Assembly (NCBI GenBank): GCA_020059465.1
Contig: JAGVBZ010000030.1
Span: 62,001 to 126,000 of the forward strand
Reading direction: 5' to 3'
Length of the DNA: 64,000 nucleotides
Source of the DNA: Brevinematales bacterium
Lineage (GTDB): Bacteria; Spirochaetota; Brevinematia; Brevinematales; GWF1-51-8
Shown: positions 1 to 7,366 of the stretch, piece after piece
How the letters are laid out: every line of letters starts with the position of its first letter
How positions within the stretch are numbered: the stretch's first letter is position 1
The notes under the pieces: generated by a model
Told to the model about the DNA's origin: nothing
Seen by the model: the letters and a program-made list of their open reading frames with translations, nothing else
Database searches by the model: none
Translations under genes and position numbers: made by a program

Positions 1-1
1 T

Positions 2-106
2 TAAAGTATTATAGATACGACGAGATTTAAGATCGGTGAATATGCATACGAAGCTGAATACCGCCAGTACGCCGTACCGAAGATAATCCACCCATTCGAA
101 ACTCAT
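2..106 (-). CDS. Prepilin peptidase, N-terminal fragment (A24 family, TadV/CpaA-like)
   Basis: Partial gene running off the left edge; only the first 35 residues are present. It begins ATG at 106 and reads MSFEWVDYLRYGVLAVFS and then a hydrophobic stretch ending in FTDLKSRRIYN. The D-x5-I-x-N pattern after a first membrane helix is the first catalytic-aspartate motif of A24 prepilin peptidases, which cleave the leader of Flp-type pilins in the inner membrane. It lies 34 bp downstream of the Flp pilin gene on the same strand, the usual tad order. The family call is an inference from a short fragment plus this neighbour; the second catalytic Asp lies outside the window. Confidence 0.72.
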   Translation of the reverse strand, partial: MSFEWVDYLRYGVLAVFSFVCIFTDLKSRRIYNTL

Positions 107-140
107 ATTACCCCGCAGTGATCAAGCGGTAAAAATCTAT

Positions 141-335
141 TTATTTAACCGGCTCGCCGGAGTTTGTGATGATAACGCTTTCGTTGGTCGCCTGTCCCGA
201 CGCTTTCTCGATCTGCGGTTTCAGGATCGCGAACACCGCGATGATGACCGCGACTATAATCGCGACTATCAGTATATATTCGACCATGCCCTGTCCTTTC
301 TCATCTTTAAATATTTTCTTAATGAAGCCCTTCAT
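141..335 (-). CDS. Flp/Fap-type IVb pilin subunit
   Basis: A 64-residue protein with the layout of a Flp pilin, the main subunit of Tad pili. A short basic leader (MKGFIKKIFKDEKGQ) is followed by G-MVEYILIVAIIVAVIIAV, the conserved Glu five residues after the cleavage Gly and the hydrophobic assembly helix. The processed product would be about 50 residues, typical for Flp. The start is supported by an AGGAGG ribosome-binding site seven bases upstream. It is followed by the prepilin peptidase fragment, so this is the edge of a tad locus whose ATPase and secretin genes would lie to the left of the window. Confidence 0.92.
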   Translation of the reverse strand: MKGFIKKIFKDEKGQGMVEYILIVAIIVAVIIAVFAILKPQIEKASGQATNESVIITNSGEPVK

Positions 336-393
336 TTACGCCTCCTAAACCTGAATAAGTGTAATGCCTCATGGGCAAGATGTCAAGTAATAC

Positions 394-1542
394 TTACTGC
401 CCCGCGTTTATCTGAAACCCCAGGTAGATCGCCTTCGTTTTCAATATCCGGTAAACCGCGTCATCCACCATCGTGGAATTGAGCAGGCCTTTTTTCAGGT
501 CGCCGACCATCGACTGATAAACCTTCTCGACCGGGATTTTCATGAGGTACGGCCGTGTTATCAGCAGGATATCCGCGCCAGCCTCTATCGCAAGCCTGCA
601 CGCCTCCGGGATGGAATAGTTCTTCTTGATGGCGTCCATCAGAAGCTCGTCGGTAATCACGATACCGTCGAATCCCATATCGTTCCGCAGGAGATTCCGT
701 ATGATGATTTTCGATAACGTCGCGGGATGATTTGCATCGAGCATGGGGTAAAGTATATGCGCCATCATGACGGCGGGCAATCCCTTCTCCATCGCCTTAT
801 AATACGGGATAAAATCCTTCGCCTTGAGCGCCGCAAGGGACTTTTTTATAATCGGCATCGTCTTATGCGAATCCTTTGTCGTACCGCCGTGCCCGGGGAA
901 ATGCTTCGCCACCGGGATAATCCCGTATGCATTAAACATATCGACCACAATCGCGGTGTACTCGGCGACTTTCTCAGGGTCTGTCCCGAACGTGCGGTCG
1001 CCCATAAATCCCTTGCCGTCCGTGCGGTCGACGTCGGCGACCGGGTAGAAGTTCATATTGATGCCCCACCCCGCGAGGTCTTTCGCCATCGCCTCCGCCA
1101 TATCCCGTATGACCTGCGGGCCGCCCTTCGACGCGAGGGTCAGGGCGGGCGGAAATGTTTTACCGAGCTTGATCGGCATAAACTTATCGCCCGGTTCGTG
1201 ATCGGTCGCTATGAATAACGGGATACCCAGCCTCGTTTTTAACGCGGTTTCCTGCATATCCGCCGTCAGTTTCGCGAGCTGTTTCGAGCTTGCGGCGTTC
1301 TTCCCAAATATGGCGAGCCCGCCGATATAGCGTTCCCCGATCCATATCCGCATCTCGTCGGTAATCTCCTCGCCGGAAAGGCAGAGCATGAACAACTGCC
1401 CGATCTTCTCCTCCGGGGTCATCCGGGCGATATATTCCCGCAGCGCCGTTTCGTCCGGCACCATCGCGGAATGCCCGTAGGTGCATGTCTCTAATGTCAT
1501 CCCTGTCAGGAAGAGCAGGAGTCCTGTCACTAATTTTCGCAT
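394..1542 (-). CDS. Glycoside hydrolase family 3, NagZ-like beta-N-acetylhexosaminidase, exported
   Basis: A 382-residue GH3 enzyme, the single-domain NagZ type that removes N-acetylglucosamine from peptidoglycan fragments. The family hallmark KHFPGHGGTTKDSH starts near residue 213 (the Asp-His of this loop is the acid/base dyad), and the nucleophile Asp lies in GIVITDELLMDA near residue 297. The N-terminus is a signal peptide (MRKLVTGLLLFLTGMTLETC); the Cys could be lipidated, but LETC is a poor lipobox. Classical NagZ is cytoplasmic, so this copy probably acts outside the inner membrane. The -10 box ends only six bases before the ATG and no ribosome-binding site is present, which implies leaderless translation. 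Confidence 0.9.
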   Translation of the reverse strand: MRKLVTGLLLFLTGMTLETCTYGHSAMVPDETALREYIARMTPEEKIGQLFMLCLSGEEITDEMRIWIGERYIGGLAIFGKNAASSKQLAKLTADMQETALKTRLGIPLFIATDHEPGDKFMPIKLGKTFPPALTLASKGGPQVIRDMAEAMAKDLAGWGINMNFYPVADVDRTDGKGFMGDRTFGTDPEKVAEYTAIVVDMFNAYGIIPVAKHFPGHGGTTKDSHKTMPIIKKSLAALKAKDFIPYYKAMEKGLPAVMMAHILYPMLDANHPATLSKIIIRNLLRNDMGFDGIVITDELLMDAIKKNYSIPEACRLAIEAGADILLITRPYLMKIPVEKVYQSMVGDLKKGLLNSTMVDDAVYRILKTKAIYLGFQINAGQ

Positions 1543-1548
1543 GGGAGT

Positions 1549-1576
1549 ATTATAAAGTATTGGACGAAATAGTCAA
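1549..1576 (-). promoter_or_regulatory. Promoter of the NagZ-like gene (leaderless)
   Basis: On the minus strand TTGACT (1571-1576) is separated by 16 bases from TATAAT (1549-1554). Transcription would begin at or next to the A of the ATG at 1542. Confidence 0.75.
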
Positions 1577-1581
1577 TCCTT

Positions 1582-1668
1582 CGGCATCCCGCTTTTTGCG
1601 GGACAAGCGCTCATCCTTTGACACCCCTCCCTGCCATCGCGAAGCAGGGGCGAAGCCGAGGGATGCCG
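1582..1668. repeat. Palindromic intergenic element (MITE/REP-like)
   Basis: Bounded by a 9-bp inverted repeat, CGGCATCCC (1582-1590) and GGGATGCCG (1660-1668). Two internal hairpins are visible: CCCGC/GCGGG (1588-1602) and CCCTGC/GCAGGG (1629-1649). It fills most of the non-coding gap 1543-1776. No coding potential is credible here. Confidence 0.6.
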
Positions 1669-1741
1669 CAGACGTACTCCTCATGGGAATTTTAAGAGTG
1701 GAAGAACTTACCATTTTGTTTATTTTTTACAGGTCGTTTAT

Positions 1742-1747
1742 TATAAT
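1742..1747 (+). promoter_or_regulatory. -10 box for the Fic/antitoxin pair
   Basis: A consensus TATAAT ends 29 bases before the antitoxin ATG. The -35 is weak: TTGTTT lies 20 bases upstream, or TTTATT lies 17 bases upstream. Confidence 0.45.
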
Positions 1748-1776
1748 GAAGAACAGACTGAAAAAAGAGGATCGAA

Positions 1777-1959
1777 ATGAATATTGTGAAAGAAAAAGAG
1801 GAATTTATCAATGCGATAAAAGAATTGCCCGACGATGTATTCGCCGAGATAAGAGATTTCACGGAATTTATTATTCAGCGTAAAAAAATCAAGCTATCCC
1901 GTTTTACCGAAAAAATTATTTCCGAGGATCACGGTTTATTAAAAAGGCTCGCGGAATGA
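1777..1959 (+). CDS. Small antitoxin-like protein (DUF2281-like)
   Basis: A 60-residue acidic/basic helical protein with the pattern IKELPDDVFAEIRDFTEFI followed by a basic tail. This resembles small DUF2281-type antitoxins, which bind and neutralise a toxin encoded just downstream. Its stop codon overlaps the next start by four bases (ATGA at 1956-1959), which ties it to the Fic/Doc gene by translational coupling. No DNA-binding motif is obvious. The antitoxin role is inferred from size, order and overlap; the Fic inhibitory motif (S/T)xxxE(G/N) is not evident, so the mode of inhibition is unknown. Confidence 0.65.
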   Translation: MNIVKEKEEFINAIKELPDDVFAEIRDFTEFIIQRKKIKLSRFTEKIISEDHGLLKRLAE

Positions 1960-2333
1960 TCGATATCGATGAAGTAATCGCTATCCATGATAGATTGATC
2001 GACGAATTCGGAGGACGAAAAGGTCTGAGAGATAACGGTCTATTAGAAAGCGCCCTTTGGCGTCCGTTTCATACCTATGAAGGAAAAGATTTGTATACAG
2101 ACCCGATTGAAAAAGCATGCGCGCTTCTAGACGGTATTGTAAAAAACCATCCGTTTGTAGATGGAAATAAAAGAATCGGCTACTTTTTATTTCGCGCATA
2201 CCTGATGTCTGAGAATATCAGTATTTCCGCGTCGGAGGATGAAAGATATACTGCAGTTGTAAATACCGCATCCGGTATATGGAATGTAAAAGAACTTATT
2301 TCATGGACAAGATCGAAAATAGCAAAACCATAG
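1956..2333 (+). CDS. Fic/Doc family toxin
   Basis: A 125-residue single-domain Doc-type protein. The catalytic loop HPFVDGNKRIGYF near residues 67-79 keeps the HPFx(D/E)GNxR Fic motif: the His base, the acidic metal ligand and the NKR anion-binding residues. The N-terminus (IHDRLIDEFGGRKGLRDNGLLESAL) is the usual Doc start. Doc toxins modify translation factors (phage P1 Doc phosphorylates EF-Tu) and other Fic proteins AMPylate targets; which chemistry applies here cannot be read from sequence. It overlaps the upstream antitoxin gene by four bases and forms a two-gene module in a repeat-rich accessory patch. Confidence 0.9.
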   Translation: MIDIDEVIAIHDRLIDEFGGRKGLRDNGLLESALWRPFHTYEGKDLYTDPIEKACALLDGIVKNHPFVDGNKRIGYFLFRAYLMSENISISASEDERYTAVVNTASGIWNVKELISWTRSKIAKP

Positions 2334-2396
2334 TCATCCCGAAAAATCACTGAACTTTCCCCATTACCCAGAGCCTGTTCCTTCAAGGGGCATCGC

Positions 2397-2434
2397 CGAA
2401 GGGTGTATATACCCGCCCGATTATTTTATTTTTC
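2397..2434 (+). repeat. 38-bp direct repeat, copy 1
   Basis: Identical over 38 bp to 3722-3759. It starts CGAAGGGTGTATATACCC (a small palindrome, GGGTGTATATACCC). Weaker similarity continues through the -10 region to about 2463. The two copies bracket the DUF2283 gene and the AT-rich orphan. Confidence 0.9.
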
Positions 2435-2454
2435 TACTATCTCAAGTTAGAATA

Positions 2455-2463
2455 TGCTATACT
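2455..2463 (+). promoter_or_regulatory. Extended -10 promoter for the DUF2283 gene
   Basis: TGC-TATACT is an extended -10 box inside the degenerate continuation of the direct repeat. No clear -35 is seen. The matching position of the second repeat copy is the TATAAT before gatB. Confidence 0.4.
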
Positions 2464-2479
2464 TAATTTGAGGGGTATT

Positions 2480-2695
2480 ATGGCAGCGCTAAAAGTCGCG
2501 GATAAGATGAATAATATCCAATGGGATTACGATTCCGACGGGGATGTGCTCAATATTTCCATCGGCAGTCCCGGCAACGCGGAGGGTGTGGATATCGGGG
2601 ACGGGATGATCGCGCGCATCAGCGGCCATGAGGTGGTGGGTATTACTATCATGAATTTTTCGCAGAGGACGCTGAAGGGGATTGTTGATAAGTAG
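2480..2695 (+). CDS. DUF2283 domain protein
   Basis: A 71-residue protein. The core WDYDSDGDVLNISIG followed by GMIARISGHEVVGITIMNFSQ matches the DUF2283 (YuzE-like) family of small beta-rich proteins, often found near toxin-antitoxin genes and with no established function. I chose the ATG at 2480 because GAGGGG lies four bases upstream; a TTG at 2468 in the same frame is a less likely start. It sits between the two direct repeats with the AT-rich orphan downstream. No partner gene is evident. Confidence 0.75.
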   Translation: MAALKVADKMNNIQWDYDSDGDVLNISIGSPGNAEGVDIGDGMIARISGHEVVGITIMNFSQRTLKGIVDK

Positions 2696-2785
2696 AAATA
2701 TCATTATGTTTCACAATATTTTATAAAATCTGCATAGATATTTTTATAAAATACTATTAAATACAATCGATAAGATAGGCACACG

Positions 2786-3520
2786 ATGAAAAAAAGAAGG
2801 TATCGATATTTGTCTAAAAAACAGCTATCAAAGAAAAAACATAAATATTTCACAAAAGCTATATTTGTCGTAATCGCGGTAATAAACTTATGCATTGCAA
2901 TATTTTCAGCCATTGCCGCAATTAAAAGTTCAGACATTGCAGATAAACTATATCGTTCTGAAAACGAAGAAAAAATAGCATTTCATTTACAAAAATTAGA
3001 AGATAATAATTTTATTGGGGGGAGAGGTATTATTCCCGGAACCGGATTATTATTTACCAGATGGAAATTCATAATAATAAATAATGGAAAAATTCCAATT
3101 ATTATCAAAGAATTAAAAACATCCATATCTTCACCGATATCAGGTTATTCATTAGTACAGGATTTTATGATAGACTTACAAAGAATAGGCTTAAAAGGAA
3201 TAATAATTATTATTAAACCATTCTCATATCAGGAACTTGAACTCAATCTGAAAATCGAAATATCTTCAAACTTCTATTCAAATTGTTCTGCAAAAGGATT
3301 AACGTATAAATTTCTATCTGATCTAGAGATATTTCAATTATTATATGAAAATGAACTAGATATGTTTGGAAATCCTTTATTCTCTTCTAATATTAACTCA
3401 TTAAAAACAAAAAATAATATGCAAAAAATAGAAACAAATCAACCAGTTATCACTATTACTATGCATACTATGTTGTCACAATTCAGTACGAATTTCGAAT
3501 GGTATTCAGTTTTTCATTAA
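2786..3520 (+). CDS. AT-rich orphan protein with one N-terminal membrane helix
   Basis: I do not recognise this 244-residue protein. A very basic start (MKKRRYRYLSKKQLSKKKHK) precedes one hydrophobic helix at about residues 24-48, then a possible short coiled coil, then a Ser/Ile/Asn-rich domain predicted to be outside the membrane. Codon use is strikingly AT-rich (many AAA, ATA and TTA codons) compared with the GC-richer genes on both sides, suggesting recent acquisition. It lies between 38-bp direct repeats and is followed directly by short tandem repeats. No ribosome-binding site better than GATAAGATAGG is seen, so the start is tentative. Confidence 0.6.
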   Translation: MKKRRYRYLSKKQLSKKKHKYFTKAIFVVIAVINLCIAIFSAIAAIKSSDIADKLYRSENEEKIAFHLQKLEDNNFIGGRGIIPGTGLLFTRWKFIIINNGKIPIIIKELKTSISSPISGYSLVQDFMIDLQRIGLKGIIIIIKPFSYQELELNLKIEISSNFYSNCSAKGLTYKFLSDLEIFQLLYENELDMFGNPLFSSNINSLKTKNNMQKIETNQPVITITMHTMLSQFSTNFEWYSVFH

Positions 3521-3530
3521 ATTAAAAATG

Positions 3531-3590
3531 TAGAGATACAGTAATTACCTGTACAGATACCGTAATTTGTACAGATACCGTAATTACCTG
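3531..3590 (+). repeat. Short tandem repeat, three units of 18-21 bp
   Basis: Three near-copies of TACAGATACCGTAATT, two followed by ACCTG (units about 3531-3551, 3552-3569, 3570-3590). The first unit differs by a few bases. It begins ten bases after the stop of the AT-rich orphan. The rest of the gap 3521-3805 holds a REP-like sequence, the second direct repeat and the gatB leader. Confidence 0.8.
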
Positions 3591-3710
3591 ACATTTACCC
3601 ATCATCTATCTCCCCTCCCTGCCCTTACTAAGCGTGGGTTTCCTCCGCGCCTCTGTGGCAAACTTATTCCCCAGCGTTACGTATACCCCGTCGTCATCCC
3701 GACCCGTCGC

Positions 3711-3728
3711 CCTGAGCTTGTCGAAGGG
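3711..3728 (+). repeat. REP-like dispersed sequence CCTGAGCTTGTCGAAGGG
   Basis: Matches at 17 of 18 positions the reverse complement of 42323-42340, at the end of rsmI. A GTCATCC-like sequence precedes both copies. It runs directly into the 38-bp repeat. Confidence 0.7.
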
Positions 3729-3759
3729 TGTATATACCCGCCCGATTATTTTATTTTTC
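3722..3759 (+). repeat. 38-bp direct repeat, copy 2
   Basis: Exact match to 2397-2434. Similarity continues weakly into the -10 region of gatB (about 3785). Confidence 0.9.
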
Positions 3760-3772
3760 CTACATTATGAGT

Positions 3773-3778
3773 TATAAT
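3773..3778 (+). promoter_or_regulatory. -10 box upstream of gatB
   Basis: TATAAT 27 bases before the gatB ATG. A weak TTTATT lies 17 bases upstream inside the repeat. It is the probable promoter of the 3.8-10 kb operon. Confidence 0.5.
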
Positions 3779-3805
3779 ATTGCTCGACGGAAACCGGAGG
3801 CGAAC

Positions 3806-5254
3806 ATGGAATACGAGGCAGTCATCGGGCTGGAGGTGCATGTCCAGCTCAATACCGCGACTAAAATCTTCTGCAGCTGTTCTACCGAATTCGGCGCAGC
3901 CCCCAATTCGCATGTGTGCGAGATATGTATGGGACAGCCGGGCGTATTGCCCGTACTGAACCGCGAGGCGCTCGACAAGGCGGTCAAGGCCGGACTCTCC
4001 CTCAACTGCGGGATATCCGACTACTCCAAGTTCGACCGGAAGAATTACTTTTACCCCGACCTCCCCAAGGGATACCAGATATCTCAGTTCGATTACCCCA
4101 TCTGCGGTAAGGGATACCTCGATATCGACCTGTCCGACGGATCGACAAAACGTGTCGGGATCACCCGCGCGCACCTCGAGGAGGACGCCGGGAAACTTGT
4201 GCATACCGAGGGCGCGGGCTATTCGCTGGTCGACCTGAACCGCGCGGGAGTGCCCTTATTGGAGATCGTGTCCGAACCGGACATGCGTTCCTCCGAGGAG
4301 GCGTTCCACTACCTTAAGTCCCTGCGGAATATCATGAAATACATCGGCGTGAGCGACGTCAACCTCGAAGAGGGGAGTCTCCGCTGTGACGCCAATATCT
4401 CCATACGCCCCAAAGGCGACGATAAGCTCGGCACGAAGGTCGAGGTCAAGAATATGAACAGTTTCAACGGCGTACGCAAGGCGATCGACCATGAGATAGA
4501 ACGGCAGATATTCGCCGCCGAAAACGGCGAACGGATCGTACAGGAGACCCGTCTCTATGACGCCGCCGCAAACAAGACCCATCCCATGCGGAGTAAGGAG
4601 GAGGCCAACGATTACCGTTACTTCCCCGAACCCGACCTTCCGCCGGTCTGTGTGACCCCGGAGGAGATCGATAATATCCGGAAGACACTTCCCGAACTGC
4701 CGCGTGAAAAAATGCGCCGTTTCGAGAAGGATTACAATATCACCCGGCAGGACGCGATTACGCTCACCGACGATTTCGATCTCGCGGCGTATTTCGAGGA
4801 GTGCCTCAAGGGATACAAGGGCGAGCCGAAAAAAGCCGCCAACTGGATACAGGCGGAGGTCATGGCGGTGCTCAACGAGCTTTCGATGGGGATTACCGAG
4901 TACGCCGCTAAAATGATGCCCGCGACGCAGATCGCCGAGCTGCTGAATTTTGTCGAAGACGGCACGATCACCGGAAAAATGGCGAAGGACGTGTATGCGG
5001 CAATGGTCGACACCAAGAAGACGGCGAAACAGGTGATCGACGAGAAGGGGCTGAAACAGGTCAGCGACAGCGGCGAACTTGAGAAAGTTGTCGATAAAGT
5101 TATTAACGATAACCCGGGGGAGGTCGAGAAGTACCGTTCCGGGAAAAAGAACGTCATCGGGTTCTTCGTCGGCCAGATCATGAAAGAGACCAGAGGCCAG
5201 GCCAACCCGAAGATGGTAAACGATATACTGACGAAGAAATTGGATCAAGCATAA
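3806..5254 (+). CDS. gatB: Aspartyl/glutamyl-tRNA(Asn/Gln) amidotransferase subunit B
   Basis: A 482-residue GatB, the subunit that activates mischarged Glu-tRNA(Gln) or Asp-tRNA(Asn) so that ammonia from GatA can amidate it. The N-terminus EYEAVIGLEVHVQLNT is diagnostic. Zinc-type cysteines CSC and CEIC lie at about residues 23-41, and the kinase-like motif DRKNYFYPDLPKGYQISQ at 77-94. The C-terminal YqeY-like tail ends VGQIMKETRGQANPKMVNDIL. Start ATG 3806 follows CCGGAGG by five bases; upstream in-frame codons fall in the repeat and are not coding. gatA and gatC are not in this window. It heads a co-directional operon. Confidence 0.98.
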   Translation: MEYEAVIGLEVHVQLNTATKIFCSCSTEFGAAPNSHVCEICMGQPGVLPVLNREALDKAVKAGLSLNCGISDYSKFDRKNYFYPDLPKGYQISQFDYPICGKGYLDIDLSDGSTKRVGITRAHLEEDAGKLVHTEGAGYSLVDLNRAGVPLLEIVSEPDMRSSEEAFHYLKSLRNIMKYIGVSDVNLEEGSLRCDANISIRPKGDDKLGTKVEVKNMNSFNGVRKAIDHEIERQIFAAENGERIVQETRLYDAAANKTHPMRSKEEANDYRYFPEPDLPPVCVTPEEIDNIRKTLPELPREKMRRFEKDYNITRQDAITLTDDFDLAAYFEECLKGYKGEPKKAANWIQAEVMAVLNELSMGITEYAAKMMPATQIAELLNFVEDGTITGKMAKDVYAAMVDTKKTAKQVIDEKGLKQVSDSGELEKVVDKVINDNPGEVEKYRSGKKNVIGFFVGQIMKETRGQANPKMVNDILTKKLDQA

Positions 5255-5269
5255 AATTTGGGAGGAATC

Positions 5270-6355
5270 ATGAGAATCTTTGCAACGGTTTTAACGTTAG
5301 CGGTCGCGTTCTACAGCGCGGCAAACGGCGTCACCCTCAAGAAAATCGCGACATTCAACGGAATGGGCGCGCCGAAAGCGGTCGAAGTATCGCCCGACGG
5401 GACGTGGGTGACTGTGATGAATTTGGAAGGGATGGATGTCACCATTATCGACCCGAAAACCCTTTCGATAATCAAGGTAGTCAACTTCGCGCCTTATAAA
5501 ACATCGGCTCAAGGACACAACTATGCCACCCATCAGCCTATCTCCTCGTTTGCCGAAAAGCCCGTCGAATGCGGCTTTTCCCCCGACGGCCAGTACGCAT
5601 GGGTATCGTTCCATAACGGCGCATGCGTGGTGCGTATCGACAAGAACGAACTCGATCCGCCCGACGGTGTTGACGTTCAGAAAGCCAAGATCGAGGATAA
5701 GGTCAATAAAAAGTCCTATGTAAAAACTTTGGCGAAAGTAAAAGTCCTGAGCACCCCGAAAGTCGTGCAGGTGACTCCCGACGGGAAATATGTTCTGGTC
5801 GCCAACTGGTTCGGTCAGTCGATCTCGGTGATCGACACAGCGTCGATGAAGAAGATTAAAGATATCAAGACCGGGGATAATGTCATTCCCAGAGGCATCG
5901 CGATCACATCCGATTCCAAGACCGCCTATGTTGCAAATATGAAGGGCGGATCTATCGCGATTATCGACCTTGTCAAACTCGAAAAAGTAAAGAACCTTTA
6001 TATCACCTCGAATCCCCGTCATATCGTGCTCTCGCCGGACAATAAGTTTCTCTATATCACCGATAATTCCGGCGGAAAGGTGATCAAGTACGATCTCGAA
6101 GCGGGTAAGACAGTCAAATCTCAGCATGTCGGATCGCAGGCCCGCACGGTCGCGATTACCCCCGACGGGAAATACCTGATCGCGGCGGCGCACGGTTCCG
6201 ACGAATTAGTCGTACTCAGTTCCGACGATCTGAAAATCCTGACTAAAGTCGGCTTTGTTAAGCCGATGGGGATTTCCGTATCGCCAGACGGGAAACAGGT
6301 CTGGGTATCGAGCTACGGCGGGGGATATGTGAGCGCGTACGAATTTCAGGAATAA
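5270..6355 (+). CDS. Exported YVTN-type beta-propeller protein
   Basis: A 361-residue secreted protein with a signal peptide (MRIFATVLTLAVAFYSAANG) and about seven beta-propeller blades. Repeats carry the SPDG/TPDG...V-N...S-ISVID pattern, for example TPDGKYVLVANWFGQSISVID and SPDGKQVWVSSYGGGYVS. Such YVTN/lactonase-like propellers bind partners or ligands at the cell surface; no catalytic set can be assigned. The ATG at 5270 is preferred over an earlier TTG because GGGAGG lies four bases before it. It begins 15 bases after gatB and ends 11 bases before gpsA, so it is probably cotranscribed with both. Confidence 0.85.
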   Translation: MRIFATVLTLAVAFYSAANGVTLKKIATFNGMGAPKAVEVSPDGTWVTVMNLEGMDVTIIDPKTLSIIKVVNFAPYKTSAQGHNYATHQPISSFAEKPVECGFSPDGQYAWVSFHNGACVVRIDKNELDPPDGVDVQKAKIEDKVNKKSYVKTLAKVKVLSTPKVVQVTPDGKYVLVANWFGQSISVIDTASMKKIKDIKTGDNVIPRGIAITSDSKTAYVANMKGGSIAIIDLVKLEKVKNLYITSNPRHIVLSPDNKFLYITDNSGGKVIKYDLEAGKTVKSQHVGSQARTVAITPDGKYLIAAAHGSDELVVLSSDDLKILTKVGFVKPMGISVSPDGKQVWVSSYGGGYVSAYEFQE

Positions 6356-6366
6356 CGGATAATCTA

Positions 6367-7356
6367 TTGAAAATATCGGTGATCGGCGCGGGCGGCTGGG
6401 GAACAGCGCTTGCGATACGCGCCTCGAAGCGCCACGATGTCGTGTTATGGTCGTATTCCGGCGCCGAAGCGGAGTCGATCCGTTCCGCGCGCGAAAATAC
6501 CGACTATCTTCCGGGCGCGCCTATTCCCGATAACATTTTTATAACCAGCGACCGTACCGCGGTAAAGGAGTCCGATATGTGGCTCTTCGCGGTGCCGTCG
6601 CATTTTTTCCGGAGCACTGTCCGGCTATTCTCCGGTATGCCCCGCGCCGGCCGAATTCTGGTCAGCGCGACCAAGGGCTTCGAGTTCCCGTCGGAAAAAC
6701 GGATGAGCACCGTTCTCGCCGAGGAACTATCCGGCGGCGGCAGTATCACGGTTATCTCCGGGCCCAGCCATGCCGAGGAAGTCGCGCACGGCCAGCCTAC
6801 CGGTATCGCGGCGGCGTCCGGCGATGAAGCCTGCGCACGCGCGGTGCAGGAAGCTTTCTCCGATGAAACATTCCGACTCTATACGAACGACGATGTACTC
6901 GGCGTCGAGGTTTGCGGCGCGGTAAAGAACGTCATCGCTATCGCGGCGGGAGTCCTCCGCGGACTCGGGTTCGGCGACAATACGATGGCCGCGCTTATTA
7001 CGCGCGGGCTTGCTGAAATCCGCCGTCTCGGTCTCGCGTTAGGCGCGAAGGAAGCCACTTTCTCCGGCCTCGCCGGAATGGGCGACCTGGTCGTGACCTG
7101 CACGAGCAAGCACAGCCGTAACGGGCGCACCGGCGAACTTCTTGCCGCCGGAAAGACTATGGAACAGATCACCGGCTCGATGAAAATGGTCGCCGAGGGA
7201 GTCGAGACAGTCAAAACAGCCGTAAAATTCGAGGAAGAACTCGGTATCCCCATGCCCATATCGAGGGCGGTCTTCCAGATGCTCTATAAACAATCAGACC
7301 CTCTCAAAGAACTCAGTTCACTCATGACCCGTCCGTTAAAAAGCGAAACTATCTAA
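6367..7356 (+). CDS. gpsA: Glycerol-3-phosphate dehydrogenase [NAD(P)+]
   Basis: A 329-residue GpsA that reduces dihydroxyacetone phosphate to sn-glycerol 3-phosphate for phospholipid synthesis. The nucleotide-binding loop GAGGWGTALA is at residues 7-16; SGPSHAEEVA, the catalytic-lysine region CGAVKNVIAIAAG and the SGLAGMGDLVVTC-SKHSRNGR segment are all present. The start is TTG at 6367, since the GxG loop is at the expected distance. It lies within the gatB-coaX operon. Confidence 0.97.
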   Translation: MKISVIGAGGWGTALAIRASKRHDVVLWSYSGAEAESIRSARENTDYLPGAPIPDNIFITSDRTAVKESDMWLFAVPSHFFRSTVRLFSGMPRAGRILVSATKGFEFPSEKRMSTVLAEELSGGGSITVISGPSHAEEVAHGQPTGIAAASGDEACARAVQEAFSDETFRLYTNDDVLGVEVCGAVKNVIAIAAGVLRGLGFGDNTMAALITRGLAEIRRLGLALGAKEATFSGLAGMGDLVVTCTSKHSRNGRTGELLAAGKTMEQITGSMKMVAEGVETVKTAVKFEEELGIPMPISRAVFQMLYKQSDPLKELSSLMTRPLKSETI

Positions 7357-7366
7357 GGAGAGCGTT

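Noticed and set aside
1485-1883. Plus-strand frame spanning the gap before the toxin-antitoxin pair
   Set aside because: It runs through the NagZ promoter and a palindromic repeat and overlaps the antitoxin gene in another frame; not coding.
3531-3590. CRISPR-like array
   Set aside because: Three directly abutting units without spacers; no cas genes anywhere in the window.
3567-3770. Small plus-strand frame in the repeat region before gatB
   Set aside because: It consists of REP-like and direct-repeat sequence with no ribosome-binding site.
4256-5248. 330-codon frame on the minus strand opposite gatB
   Set aside because: gatB is unambiguous over this whole stretch; the antisense frame has no start signal or domain.
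5297-6193. 298-codon minus-strand frame opposite the beta-propeller gene
   Set aside because: Repeated DRD and GDR-rich translation mirrors the propeller repeats; no start signal.
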